NCBI GenBank assembly: GCA_025201765.1
Contig: MU623477.1
Span: 27,271 to 91,270, forward strand
From: Daldinia sp. FL1419
Lineage: Eukaryota; Ascomycota; Sordariomycetes; Xylariales; Hypoxylaceae
Length of the DNA: 64,000 nt
Direction: 5' to 3'
Program-made: the position numbers and the translations under genes
Shown: positions 1 to 11,447 of the stretch, one piece after another
How positions within the stretch are numbered: the stretch's first letter is position 1
How the letters are laid out: each line of letters opens with the position of its first letter
Notes under the pieces: generated by a model
Told to the model about the DNA's origin: nothing
The model's input: only the letters and a program-made list of their open reading frames with translations
The model's database searches: none

Positions 1-152
1 TGCCTAGAACTGCCTGAAATCCAGGGATGTATTTTTCAAGGAACTTGGTATAAAGAAGAGTCTAACCTCGTCGACTCGAAGCTCAAATGCTCAACTCGAC
101 TAACTAAAGTTTCTACCTACTCAATTGTGATATTCGATATTTGAGAAACATC
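1..152. other. 5' flank of the first gene
   Basis: No gene is seen here. It is the upstream flank of the plus-strand orphan gene that begins at 153. It contains no convincing TATA box. Confidence 0.4.
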
Positions 153-1736
153 ATGTCGGACACTCCAGACCTTTCTTTGCCCGCCAAGGCACCGTCGATG
201 GAACGCTATCATGACGCACCTATGTCTTTACACCCTGCAGCCCTATACACTCTAGTCGACATGGACGACACAGAGCTCGCCGATCTCGTGCGCGAATGCG
301 AGTCTGGGTGCGTCGACACAGGAAACGATCCGGGCAACAGCGTGCGTTTCGCCCCGCGGTCAAACTTCGTTGGCCAGCCGTTGCGTGCCGTCTTTGACTA
401 TCATCTTGAGTTGGGACTACAAGACACGTTTGATCCCTGCTACTTTATCGCCGCCGTCTGGAAGGACTGGAAGACCAACGGAGTCATAATGGTAACATTG
501 GACGACGACGACCTTGAATGCAACGTAGACAAATTTCGCATCAAAGCTGCCGACTCTGGTTTGAGTATCGTGAATCTGCAAATCGGAAATTCTTCCTGGG
601 AGGAAGAAAAAGAATGCTATGGGCTCGATCCCGATAGTGAAGACGGCGATGATGATGTTGATAGTGAAGATGATGAAGATGATGAAGGTAATGAGGATGG
701 TGATAAGGAGGAGAAAAAAGATGACGGTGATGATGGTGGTGATGACGACGACGGCCCACCAAGGCCAAAGAAAAACGTTCCCCTAGGCTACTACATTCCG
801 ATTTACATCCATTCGAGTCTATCTGAAGACAAAATCATTGCCGACCTAGAGCCAGCATTCCAGCACAAATCGCCCAAGGACTATGCCTGTCGTGTTCAAG
901 CCAAGCTCACGCCTGCATCCACCGCCTCCAACATAGCATTATTTCGAGACCTCATCCAGCAAGCTGTCTCTCTACATCCCCTGCGCTGCGCGAAGAACCC
1001 ATATCTGCATAAGAATCACGTCCTCGTCATTGACACAGCGGACCCTGATGAAAACGGTATGCTAATGGTCAAACTGCCGCCGTGGGATGCAAGCAGCCTA
1101 GAGACGATTGAAAAGGAAGATCTGCGTCGCATTGGAGAGGAACTGGCTCGCAATACCACTCAGCACATCCGCGTTCCGTATTCATGCTACGAAGGCCTGC
1201 AGATGCGTTTTCTTATCCTGACTAACGGCGATGCCGACTGGCCGTCGGAAGACGTGCGCAACCGGCCCGTCTTCGTCGTCTTTCAGTACAATAAGCATCA
1301 GAAGGATCTCGGTTTCGGTGCTAGTTCCATTGATCCCGACGCTGCAATCCGCAAGCCTGGTGAGGAGCGATTGATATATGCGCCCGGGGCAGTCAAGCAC
1401 CCGGGAGAAGGTCTTGACTTGGTTGGATGGAGCTTCAATGAGGCCGTGAGACGATTCCCTTGGTTCTGTCGAGAGAAGCGGTTTGTCGAAGGCTTGGATA
1501 CGACTTATTTTATCTGCGTGGATGGGGACGACGTGGCTGAAAAGGGAGTGCTGCTAGTACGGAGGAAATGGGATGGGAAGCAGTGGGGTCGGACGCGGGA
1601 TGAGTTGCTCGGTTTGCCCGTCGATGGCGTCAAGGATGTAAGGGTCCCAATCAAGGAGGCGCTTGGAATCCTAGAAAAGGGGAAGAAGAATGAAGTGGAC
1701 GAAATGAGTAAGGATTTGAGGGAGTTCTTCTCGTGA
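153..1736 (+). CDS. orphan acidic protein with three related segments
   Basis: Single open frame of 527 aa from the ATG at 153; the frame is open slightly further upstream but has no earlier ATG. I do not recognise the family. Residues about 170-205 are an Asp/Glu-rich linker (GAT/GAA triplet runs in the DNA, about 640-750) that divides the protein. Three stretches look like copies of one module: a helix-like segment, then a partly hydrophobic strand, then a G-[VM]-[IL]-[ML]-V strand. They end near TNGVIMVTL, NGMLMVKL and EKGVLLVRR. There is no signal peptide and no membrane segment, so it is probably cytosolic or nuclear. There is no neighbour within 200 bp except the convergent AA9 gene. 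It could be a fungal protein of unknown function made of a repeated alpha/beta unit; no catalytic motif is visible. Confidence 0.75.
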   Translation: MSDTPDLSLPAKAPSMERYHDAPMSLHPAALYTLVDMDDTELADLVRECESGCVDTGNDPGNSVRFAPRSNFVGQPLRAVFDYHLELGLQDTFDPCYFIAAVWKDWKTNGVIMVTLDDDDLECNVDKFRIKAADSGLSIVNLQIGNSSWEEEKECYGLDPDSEDGDDDVDSEDDEDDEGNEDGDKEEKKDDGDDGGDDDDGPPRPKKNVPLGYYIPIYIHSSLSEDKIIADLEPAFQHKSPKDYACRVQAKLTPASTASNIALFRDLIQQAVSLHPLRCAKNPYLHKNHVLVIDTADPDENGMLMVKLPPWDASSLETIEKEDLRRIGEELARNTTQHIRVPYSCYEGLQMRFLILTNGDADWPSEDVRNRPVFVVFQYNKHQKDLGFGASSIDPDAAIRKPGEERLIYAPGAVKHPGEGLDLVGWSFNEAVRRFPWFCREKRFVEGLDTTYFICVDGDDVAEKGVLLVRRKWDGKQWGRTRDELLGLPVDGVKDVRVPIKEALGILEKGKKNEVDEMSKDLREFFS

Positions 1737-1975
1737 ACGCTCGTTTTGGCCGTCCAGGAATTCGGTAAGAGCTTGCGTGGGCAGAATCCTGAATTCATAG
1801 TTTTGAGGGGAGAAAGCAAAGGGAATTTGTGCACCGAAAAATGAGGCGCCATAGAAAATCAACTTAGCATCTCACATCGAATTAACCGCGAAAGGCGTGG
1901 CCTCGTCTAATTACAGGAGATATATAGAGCTTCATAAGCCTAAAACTATCACTCTGTTTCCTACCCCTATTCAGC

Positions 1976-3263
1976 TTATGCAGTCGGGGTAGGCGCATGA
2001 TAGGTAGACGACCACTGAGCTTGGTAAGTGGACGTGCCCAATACCTGTCCGGCCGACGCCGATGTCACGACTGATTTCACGATCCATGTATCCCAACTCG
2101 TAACTTTTGTGACCCCCGTCATGGCGCCGAGCTCAACCGAGGGAGTATCGGGCCACGCCCCAGACCACACAGTCGGGCCCGGAATCTGGTAAGTTGTGGT
2201 ACAGGGGGCAGTAGTGGTAGTCTTTGTAGAGCAGTAAACCTGGATTGGTTGTCAGCTAAGTACCCAATCCAGGAGAAATAGGAGAGCACATACGTCGTAG
2301 ACAACACCAGGGTCATCCCACTTGTAAGCTCCAGGGAAGCTGACTCCTTCAGGTAGACTAACATCGCCGTCGCCTAATACTTCGATTTGGATGCAGTTTG
2401 GATAAAACTGCGCCCCGCGGATAGGGTTCTTTTGGTAGCTAACTTCAGCCTCGTGGAGTCCGATCATCTCAGCTCGGATGAGATAGCTATACTCTAATTA
2501 GGACACAAATTCCTTAGAGATAAGCGATTCAGTTACTCACAAGCCAGCTCTGAGTCCCTTCGGGATCCTGACGTTCATCTTGCCTGCGTTGGCGGCAATA
2601 TCGGCCGTAGTAGCCCACTTACCAGGCGCCCTAGGACCCTCGCCCTCGGCAAATTTACCTTCCTCCCAAATCTTAACGAAGGAGTTGTCGCTAGGTGGGT
2701 CCGGGCTGATGTATACCATCGCAGGGCCGTGATGCGATGATGCGATGATGTCGTCTGTAGCCGTGCGGGCGTCGTGATGCCATTCCACTACAAGCGCATT
2801 TATTATTAAGTAAAGCCCCCCTCTGAAGCGACTATTTTAGTTGAGTGGAATTTACTAACTCGTGAGGTTATCGCCAGGCGTCACTTGGATGGTATGCGGC
2901 ACTTGGTGGTCGCCCAGCACATTGCATCGCATATCGATACTATCAAGGTCCTTTACAGGACCATTGGCGTAGCCATATGGTGGTGGGCCGTTGTACGCCG
3001 GCGTGCGGATTCCTGAGAATGTGCCGCTATCAACGCCGTTGACATAGACGGACTAGTTCATTAGACGAGGTCAGCCCCTATCATGTGGCTATCGATGCCG
3101 GTTCTTAATCCTTTTCATTACACAACGGTATCACAATCAATAGGCGTAAAGGAAGGATATTACTATTGATTCCACTTACATAGATATAACAGTGTGCCTG
3201 GACAGCCTCCACGAAAGAGGTCACCACTACCGCTACTGCGGCTAATGAAGGCTGAAGCTTCAT
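1976..3263 (-). CDS. AA9 lytic polysaccharide monooxygenase (secreted)
   Basis: Copper enzyme that oxidatively cleaves cellulose or related glucans outside the cell. Five exons: 3180-3263, 3052-2860, 2787-2541, 2486-2294 and 2239-1976; all phases agree and give 326 aa. Residues 1-23 form a signal peptide ending AVQA, so the mature protein starts at His24 (HCYIY), the first ligand of the copper histidine brace. The second ligand is His111 in SHHGP, and the axial Tyr lies in QFYPNCIQIEV, all classic AA9 motifs. The GLRAGFYLIRAEMIGLH segment is also diagnostic. There is no carbohydrate-binding module; the C-terminus is a Ser/Thr-rich tail ending THAPTPTA-like. A TATATATTA stretch lies about 85 nt upstream (3346-3354, minus strand). 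Cys directly after the copper His is worth noting. Substrate cannot be told from sequence. Confidence 0.93.
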
Positions 3264-3932
3264 GGTTTTCAATAAATTTTGAAGTAAGCGTACTGTTAAA
3301 GCTTCAATTACAGCAACGAGCTGTACTCAGAGCTATACACGAGAAATAATATATACAAAGGCAGACATGCTTCTATATACAAGCAGTATAATAGCACGGG
3401 CTTATTACGGCCTGGAACTCCCGCACCGACAATATCAAGTCCATAGTAGACCCCGACATTATTGGACAGAATATGTAGTCCATAGATGAACTCTCGGCAG
3501 ATCGTCACGGCGGAACGGGTTGCCGACGTGGGCCACACCAACTACGAAGCAATTTACCCGGAAAAGACCTTTAGCTAAGCATATAGCATATTAGTGTACC
3601 TATGTGTTTTTCAAAACCCATTAGGGTCTCTTTTTTTATATTATGTCGATATCATACGGTTCCCTAGGTTACACAAGTCATTTGTTTATTTAATCATGGG
3701 AATAACTTCGTATTACGTAAACATCAACCCCCTATTCTTGCTTAAGAATCTAGAAAGGCCTTTTTAAGGGGGGTGGTTGTTTGAAAAGAATATTTATTGT
3801 CCCTAGAAAAGATGATTAAGGTATTCTAAGCACCCGTAATGTGCCTAGGTAGGTACCTAGGTAATCTGAGAAACGAAGATCAGAAACCCAGGTACGAGCT
3901 ACTCGCTGTACGATGTGCAGTTAGTCCGACTA
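3264..3932. other. intergenic, divergent side of AA9 gene
   Basis: No gene is supported. The part next to 3264 is the AA9 promoter. Near 3843-3865 there is a TAGGTAGGTACCTAGGTA palindrome of the type scattered through the window. Confidence 0.4.
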
Positions 3933-5288
3933 TTACTATTGTTCGTCAGTATAAGCCCATCATGGTTCATAGGTAAGCACTTGAAGAACTCACCTGTTCG
4001 AGCGGCTTAACCTCCACAATAAGCTTCCCGATATTCCCACCTGTAAACAGCTCGCCTATCGCAGTCTCCGCAACCTTTAACCCTCCCTTAACAATGGTCT
4101 CTCTAGTCTTAATCTTGCCCTCAACTAGCCATTTTCTAAGCTCCTTCCGTGCCTCATCCCACTCGCTCAAAAAATCCGTTACAATAAACCCTTCCATACG
4201 GCTACTCTGGACCGTCAGGCGGAGCAGGTTTCGAATCCCCGGTATACCGGGCACGCCGTTGGGTCCCTGACCGAGCTTATTATAGCCGCTGATGCTGCCG
4301 CACATGACGAAGCGCGCGTGCTTTGCGCCTCTCTCGAGCGCCATTTCGAGAACTATCGTAGATTAGCAATCCATCTCCCCCTTTTATAACGCGACGCGGA
4401 CGGTTTAAGACATGCTTACTTTCGCCACCGACGTTGTCGAAGTAGACGTCGATATAATTGGGAGTAGCTTTCTCGAAATCCTCGCGGAAGGTCGGTGACT
4501 TGTAGTTAAGAGCGACATCGAAACCAAATTCATCGGTCAGGATCTTGCACTTCTCATCCGATCCCGCGATGCCTACCACACGAGCGCCCCAAATCTTAGC
4601 GACTTGCCCGGCAACGGAACCCGTCGCGCCAGCGGCTCCTGAGACGACAAAGGTCTCTCCGGGTTTTGGCTGGCCAATCTTTTTTACACCAAAATACGCC
4701 GTTAACCCAGTCAATCCTTTTTGTAGCACCTATTAATCATCATAATCATGCAGTCGGAACAGAGGAGAGCTGACATACCAAGCGATCCCAGGGCCTCGGT
4801 AACCTTGACGCCGGCTGGGAGATCTAGCACCTCGAATTTTTTATCATCTAGGATGATAACCTCGGTCCATCCGGCGAAACTGAAGATCAGATCACCTTCC
4901 TTCGCCTTAGAGCTCTTGCTTGCGAGAACTCTACCAATAATGCTGCCGGACATTAACTCTCCAATGGCAACGGCAGGCCTGTAAGACCGGAAATCTGCAA
5001 GGTTGAAAAACCAATGGCTCCCGTTAGTTTGGGTAGACACTTGAGAAGCTTCATTTGAATAGGAACCAAGAGTAGGGAGGACGGAAGATGAATTATGAGC
5101 AACTAACCATGCAACATGGAGCGCATAGCAGGATCTAGAGATAGGTAAAGAGTTTCGACGAGGGCCTGGCCATCCTGGAGCTGGTCGGCGGTAGGTGCGT
5201 CGGTCTCTACGTATTTGAAAGTCTTTCCCGGGATAATGTCGCCCGAAGGTCGTTCGGCGAGGTGGAACGAGTGGTTTTTACGAGCCAT
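3933..5288 (-). CDS. NADP-dependent medium-chain alkenal/double-bond reductase
   Basis: Zinc-independent medium-chain dehydrogenase/reductase of the leukotriene-B4 dehydrogenase / prostaglandin reductase / CurA type, which reduces conjugated C=C bonds with NADPH; cytosolic. Coding exons 5108-5288, 4779-4994, 4420-4716 and 3994-4352 give 351 aa, the usual family length. Motifs: SLDPAMRSML near the N-terminus, RSYRPAVAIGELM, LGSLGLTGLTAYFG, the nucleotide-binding AAGATGSVAGQVAK (residues 160-173), and FDNVGGE...MALERGA. The third exon begins at an AAAAAG acceptor, chosen because it restores the family motif. The last exon ends CAG|gtgagt; a 58-nt intron with branch TACTGAC ends at an acceptor directly before TAA (3933-3935). 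If that intron is retained, the frame runs 8 codons further to TGA at 3967. The natural substrate is unknown. Confidence 0.88.
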
Positions 5289-7008
5289 GTTGGGTGGTTA
5301 AATAGTATGATTCTTTAAATAGGGGCCAAAATGGTAGCGAGTCTACGAGGCAGAGTGTATTTGGATACCTAGGTGATAGGCGAGACGTTGGCATGATTTT
5401 ATAACAATGGAATTCCTTCCAAGCCCTTCTTACCCGATTATAAAGCATGTCATGTCTTTAGGTCCTAGGCGCGAGGGGGTTACGGTGGGTTACCCTTGCG
5501 CGGGCTCGTCCAATCATACACTTAAAGTATATACAAGTCTTCTCCCCTACTTCTGTCTACATCTTAAGTACTCCTCAGCCTTGCAATTGCTGCAGATTAT
5601 CGTCTGTCGATGACGTGATAGACTGTGGGGATCTTTTCAGTAGTTAATGATAGGTACCTGCTTGGTGAAGCAGTTGTAAGTATTTTGATCGCATTACATG
5701 ATTTCTATCCCCGACAGTAACCCACAACGACCTACGCCCTCCTATATTAAAATCTACGACAACCGTTGCGAATCGTATCACCCATGAATAATTCCGTATC
5801 ATGATGAATAGGTATGCTTAATGGTTTTGATTACCTCTTCGTTTTGTTGTAGATACCTGTAGGGTGAGTTTTCTGAAACCCTAAATCCGTAGATATCTGG
5901 AGTGCAGAAATATTAACCGTTAGGGAAATATGACCGCGGGTTTACGACGAATCCGAGGTTGACGTTCGCTGTGAGGTTTCTTGGCGGTGCTAGCTAGTCT
6001 CGTTAGTTTTATTATGCCGTTTTATCCCTGCCTTACATTAAGCTAACCCGTCCATCTATTATAAATAAGACGGTCCGCCCGGGACTTACGGTTTAACTAC
6101 AACGGCCGATATTTGTAAGCAGCCTCATCTACCAATTCTCGTCAAAAATAAAAAAGGACGACGACAAGAGGTATATCAAGAGAGAATCAAGGGAGAACGA
6201 GAAGACCGTGTTAGAAAAAGGTTTATCTTGATACAAGGTACTACCTACATCTCGATCGTTGGGTTACCGTATCGTTCCTATGAAGTAGATGTGGTCACAT
6301 GTGGAACACACTACAAGCCCGCAACGATCTTATTTTCTTGCTACTTCGCAAGAATACTATTATTTGCTATGTGCAATGAACTAACCAGAGCGACCTATTT
6401 GCGGTTCAGAGTGCCGAGAAGGCTTACCAATGAAGTAATGAGATTTTGTCCACCAGCAAGCCATCGGGAGTTGCAAATACCTACGTACATGAAAAAAAAA
6501 AAAAACACAGTAAAGGGTATCGTTGCCATCCGTCGTTTGTGTGCTCATTCATCCTAGTAGTCGTCTTTTCTACCACGTAGAAGTCGTAAATTATCGGTAT
6601 TATCGCATCTGTCGGCAGCCGATACTGGCTTAATTCAAAGGAACATGCCGAATTTCTCCGGTAACAACATTGCAAAGGACCGACATATTGAGGCCCCTTG
6701 ATTGTGGATATGACGATGAGAATCTGTTTTGGCAAGCACTAAACCAGGATAACCTTTGCTAATAAAGTCACTGGCGCGTTCCCTAAATGCTAGGTGGGGT
6801 AGGTGGCCAGGTGACCCAACTTGGATCGCCCCATATGAGCGACTGAAAATATTGCTGCAGGAGGCTGTTGGAGTAAGAAATAAAATATAGAATCGTCCTG
6901 CACTACCAAGGAGAGGTAGCGTAAATGCAGAATGAAACTTGCTAAGCTCCTCCATAGATGATAGACGAGAAAAACGTGTTGCGTTGGGGATATCATCCGT
7001 TGCCAACA
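5289..7008. other. intergenic, 1.7 kb
   Basis: I see no gene with recognisable homology. The left end is the promoter of the reductase. The right end (about 6640-7008) is the 3' flank of the Myb gene; it holds a chance open frame with no family motif. There is an A-rich run near 6490-6503. Confidence 0.4.
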
Positions 7009-10000
7009 TTACAAGTGTGCCGGGATGCTTTCTACTTCGCTTGCGTTTGTGTCGCTACTCAACTCTTCCTCAGCATCTAAATGTTGCTTTTTGCTACTAG
7101 GTTTCTCCACTCTACTAACTGCCTTGCGTTTGGCAGAAACTGGAGTTCGAGAAAGAGTGGCTTTGCTCGATGAGCCATAGCGTTTCTGGCTTTTACGGGG
7201 CTTTCGAGGTCTCTCGATAGAAATAGAAGGAGAACTGATCAAGGATTCGCGACGGGATTCTTCATCTTTCTCCACGTCATTTTCCAGGTCGGCACTATCG
7301 TCGGATTCATGGCCGGGTGCCACTTGCTCCGGGAGCTCTTCCTCTTCTGACCCGCTACTAGAAGCACTCTCGTCGTGACTTTCTAGCCTGTCCCGAGCCT
7401 CGTCTTTGCTCTCGTTTTTGCCAACATCTCCATCCACTTCAACTTCTTGATCTTCTCCTTCGCTTTCTATGGTGTCCTCGTGACCGTTTTCATCCGCGTC
7501 GCTCTCTTGATCATCGTCCGCAATCTCATCATCGTCATCATCATTGACTTCGTCGTCATCAGATTTACCAACGGTGGCAGGAGTCTTTTGTACACGTTGC
7601 GTCTTATTCAAGATCTTTTTAATCTTGCGCTCAAGCTCATCATATTCTGCGTCGGCGTCGTATTCCTCACTGTCCGGATAGTCGAGCTCTCTAGTCTCGT
7701 GATACCTCACGCTAAGCTGCTTAGTGATCTCGGGAACAGTCATGATATCATGATCAGGGACAGTGTGCTTTAAACGGTACCATGCTAGAATGATTGTAGG
7801 ACGTGTCCAACGACTACCCAGCTGCTTCGTTCTAACCTTGGCCCACGGGATACGGCCATCGGCGTTGACATCAAAGGATCGGATTGCCTTGACGATGCTA
7901 TATCGTTCTCGGTTAGATAATTCGGCTGCCTCATCCCGGGCGTTCTGAATGATGTCAGGAATCGGAAGATTTTCGCCACCATCTATACTACCGACGCCAT
8001 CTTGTATTTGCTTGTGCATAAGTTTCCATTTTTGGATACACTGGAGACGGCTGCGTGTCCGTGCCATACGCTCGCTAACTTTTTGCCAGTCAATCAAATC
8101 CTCATTGGCCTCGTTCGAGATGATACGTCCTTGTTCACGATTTTCTTGGATCGTCTGGATAGCCTCCGATATTATTGAACGAAGTTTGTCTTCCTCTTCG
8201 TAAGTCCATGGGTCAACACGACGGCTTTCGCCGCACACAACGTAGTTTCGTATGCGATCCCGAACATCCTCAGGATGGCGATTAATAAGTTTTCCGATTA
8301 AGGCATATTTAGATCCATGCATCTCCCACATGGCCTTTAGTTCGGCGTGTTGCTCTGCAGTCCACGCGCCACGAGCAACAAAATTGTGAAATTTTCGGCG
8401 ACACTGATTTATCACTTTTTGGCGACGGCGATTTGGGCAAGTTGCTACGACCCGGGCCCAAAATTCTTGCGACCCGACTTCTCGGGGGTTGCCCTGGATA
8501 AGGTCATTCACTTCGATTTGGCTCAGTCCGTGGTCCACTCTCCAACGTTCAACCGCCTGCGTGATATTTCGAAGCTCAAACTCGCTGAACTGACCAGTAA
8601 CCAATTCGTGAGGTCTAGTATTCTTTGGGGTGGAACGATTCTTAGCGGGATCTTTCTTCGGCGTGGGACTATTGACGTTATTCTGTCGGAGTACGGCCGA
8701 GAGTTTGGCTTGTTTCTTCCCCGTGGAAGAAGATGCTTGCTTAACTGAATCATCGGCGTTGCCCTCTGCCTCACGCTCGAAAAATGTCAGCTTGGCGACA
8801 CGCTTTCGTGCCGAACCCCGCTTAGGCTTAACACTAGCAGTATTGTCATTACGGGCGTCTTGCGGTTTACCCCGAGATTCATCAATATTGGAAAGACGTT
8901 CGTCGGTAGCATCGGCGTCGGATATGGCTTGGGGGCCTGAATTGCTACCATGGGCATCCTCCTGGCTTTCTCCATCATCACTTGCTTTATCCTGTCCAGA
9001 TTCATCGTCATTATCCTGACCAGCTGCGCCACGGCCCAGGTTGTCTTGTTGTATACTATTTGACGAACTAGCATTAGGTGAACTATCATCAAGCAGTTCC
9101 ATTTCCACCTCTTTAGATTCCACACTAGAATGCGCAGCTTGCCCCGCGTTTAGACCGTTACCGTTCAGGTTCAAATCAGAAGCTGAAGAATCGCGTGACG
9201 AATATTGTAGTTCAGCATTGTCCGGCAACACTTTTGAGGTGCCAGCTTCTAAAGAGCCATCTTCAATCACCTCCAAGGCCTTTCTGTTCTTTTTACGTCC
9301 GGCATAGAGACTTTCGGCAAGGCTACTAAATGAAGTGGCTGAATTCACCCCGGTATTTCCATTACTGTTACGCTTCTGTTTCTTTCTGACCTTTTCTGTC
9401 GAACCTAGTAGCTTGCGTTTTTTTGACGAGGCATTCAACGGCGTGAACTCGATATCGGCGTTATCAAGAGTGCGAAATCCAACAGTGGGACCTTGCTGGG
9501 TCTCTTGGATTTCGTCGACTTCATGAGATTGGATTGGATCATTAGGTATTTCAAGATTGCCTAAATCAGGAGATGGTAACAATGGCATCTTCTTTCCGCG
9601 CGATTTAACCTTCTTACCACGTCTGCGACGTGCACTACGGGTAACCCCCTCAGCACCCGGAGACGAACCATTCACACTTGATCCACGATCTATATCATCA
9701 GAATCGATGAGGCGGGGTTGCGATACTAGACCAGGTCGATTTCCACGTTTTTGTTTTTTGGACTTGCTTGATTTGGGAATCGGCGTCGATGTTCGCTGTG
9801 CGTAATCTGGAGATTCGGGTATTTCGACCTTGTTGTTCTGCTTCGGCAACATCGCCGATGGCAGCTGCGGGAAAGGTGAACTAGACATATCCATTTCTGA
9901 TTGATCAAACCGTTGATCCGTCGGAATTCGGGGTATTCGATTTGTAGACGGGGGCACTTGACTAGAAAAGATAATCTCTGGGGACTGGGGAGGAAATGGT

Positions 10001-10080
10001 GGACGAGAGAGCGGAGGACTTGGATCACCTTCTGCGCCGTCAAATTCAGTTTTGGTCTCGGTGCTTAGTTGATTTCCCAT
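7009..10080 (-). CDS. REB1/TTF1-like Myb DNA-binding protein
   Basis: Uninterrupted 1023-aa frame. The central block (about 496-690) has three Myb-like helices-rich segments: one around residues 496-565 (FSEFELRNITQAVERWR), one at 571-615 (GAWTAEQHAELKAMWEMHG) and one at 623-690 (DPWTYEEEDKLRSI ... RSRLQCIQKWKLM). This arrangement is that of the REB1 / TTF-I / Rtf1 group, which binds rDNA terminators and some promoters, arrests replication forks and stops RNA polymerase I. The flanks are disordered: basic clusters at 105-165 and 218-240 (likely nuclear signals) and a long acidic Glu/Asp region at about 800-950. The N-terminus begins MGNQLST, which also fits an N-myristoylation consensus, odd for a nuclear protein. 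The family assignment is firm at the Myb level; the rDNA role is inferred. Confidence 0.85.
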   Translation of the reverse strand: MGNQLSTETKTEFDGAEGDPSPPLSRPPFPPQSPEIIFSSQVPPSTNRIPRIPTDQRFDQSEMDMSSSPFPQLPSAMLPKQNNKVEIPESPDYAQRTSTPIPKSSKSKKQKRGNRPGLVSQPRLIDSDDIDRGSSVNGSSPGAEGVTRSARRRRGKKVKSRGKKMPLLPSPDLGNLEIPNDPIQSHEVDEIQETQQGPTVGFRTLDNADIEFTPLNASSKKRKLLGSTEKVRKKQKRNSNGNTGVNSATSFSSLAESLYAGRKKNRKALEVIEDGSLEAGTSKVLPDNAELQYSSRDSSASDLNLNGNGLNAGQAAHSSVESKEVEMELLDDSSPNASSSNSIQQDNLGRGAAGQDNDDESGQDKASDDGESQEDAHGSNSGPQAISDADATDERLSNIDESRGKPQDARNDNTASVKPKRGSARKRVAKLTFFEREAEGNADDSVKQASSSTGKKQAKLSAVLRQNNVNSPTPKKDPAKNRSTPKNTRPHELVTGQFSEFELRNITQAVERWRVDHGLSQIEVNDLIQGNPREVGSQEFWARVVATCPNRRRQKVINQCRRKFHNFVARGAWTAEQHAELKAMWEMHGSKYALIGKLINRHPEDVRDRIRNYVVCGESRRVDPWTYEEEDKLRSIISEAIQTIQENREQGRIISNEANEDLIDWQKVSERMARTRSRLQCIQKWKLMHKQIQDGVGSIDGGENLPIPDIIQNARDEAAELSNRERYSIVKAIRSFDVNADGRIPWAKVRTKQLGSRWTRPTIILAWYRLKHTVPDHDIMTVPEITKQLSVRYHETRELDYPDSEEYDADAEYDELERKIKKILNKTQRVQKTPATVGKSDDDEVNDDDDDEIADDDQESDADENGHEDTIESEGEDQEVEVDGDVGKNESKDEARDRLESHDESASSSGSEEEELPEQVAPGHESDDSADLENDVEKDEESRRESLISSPSISIERPRKPRKSQKRYGSSSKATLSRTPVSAKRKAVSRVEKPSSKKQHLDAEEELSSDTNASEVESIPAHL

Positions 10081-11447
10081 GGTTTAGCGCATTTTTTTTT
10101 CATTAGTTCGAAGTTATGTAAGAGTATTGGAGAGAGTAAATGGGCAATAAAATGCAGTTTGAAAGTGCTAGACTCTTCGACGATGTATAAACTTTGTGGT
10201 TAAGAGGCCAAAGCAGAGTATGTGTACGGTGGGATGGAATTCGTAGAGTACCAAGGCACAGAAGAAGCGCAAGGCACGATAAGGCACGACAGGGCGCAAT
10301 TGGTGTGTAAGGCGTCTAAAGCGCTGTGCGACTGTCCTAAATAAAATCGCACCTCATTGCAAAAAGAAGGAGAACGAATTGCAAGATTCACGATATGCAA
10401 GAGTAAATGGTGTTGTTCCCATTCAGGTCATCGGCGATGGGGGGTGGAGATGGTTGGACGTTTAGGGATCCGACGTAAAATTAATTGGAGTACGCGTTAA
10501 AATTCGTGATGTGCGACACTCCGTCGCGTCAAATTGAAGGGCAAAAAAAAAAAAGGAAAAAAAGATTACGTTTGGTGTAATTTAGTTTTGCATGGGTTTC
10601 TTGGTTTCTTTGTGGCTTACGCGCTATTCTCCCCTGTGCGGGGCCAGCCTGGAATACACCTGCAACCTTTATCGCAATTGCTTCCGCGGGAAATCTGTAG
10701 CTGTATAAAATAGGTACTCGCTCGCTAACTATGCCTGACCCTAGTGTATATGATTCACGCTAGTTAATGTGACTTCCACAACTCAAACCCCGCTCCTACA
10801 GGCAGGCAGGTATGTACTTTACATGTAGTGGGTAAGGTAGCTCTTTATTTTAGGTACTGGTACAGAAAGGAGGCACCTACATTGTTAGTACCTACTGTGT
10901 GTCTTCAACTCCAAAGACAGCTCCAAAGACAACTCTGAGGATAGATAATCCCCCCTATTATAAAGATATGGGGAATAATTATTTCAGATACTTGTTACCC
11001 AGGTATAAGTATTGTTACCCGATATCATTCTAAATTATATAATTCTCTCTTCGGTCTCGAGGGGAGAAAATAATAAAGCTTAGAATCAATAAGGTATCTA
11101 TTCATGTGGTCTTTGACGGAAAAAGTCAGATATTCAACTACTCTGAGTAATTTTACTTGGTCAAGTTTATATTATCGTTAGTTACAGGAGTCTTTTAAAT
11201 TGCTGAACTAACCAGATTGCTTTGGGTACTCATATTAATTACCAGGTAGTAGTTCAACGCTCTTCCCAGCATCAGGTATGCGCCTAGACAAGGCCCCTAT
11301 TAAGGCTTATACATTATATGCCTATACTTGGTTTGAGCCGTAGACGCTTATTTGTGAAGTACTTAAAAGGTTCGAGATTTTAGGTGCTTTTGAACACACA
11401 AGGAAAGGCTAAATAGGGAAACCGAATAGATATTGACCACGTCGTTA
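10081..11447. other. intergenic, 1.4 kb
   Basis: Promoter side of the Myb gene and 3' side of the amidohydrolase. An A-tract lies near 10543-10562. No coding relic was recognised in any frame. Confidence 0.4.

Noticed and set aside
541..768. His-rich open frame on the minus strand
   Set aside because: It is the antisense of the Asp/Glu-rich linker of the plus-strand orphan gene (GAT/GAA repeats read backward as His/Leu).
6635..7009. 124-codon open frame directly downstream of the Myb gene, same strand
   Set aside because: It overlaps the Myb stop region, shows no family motif and fits a 3' untranslated region.
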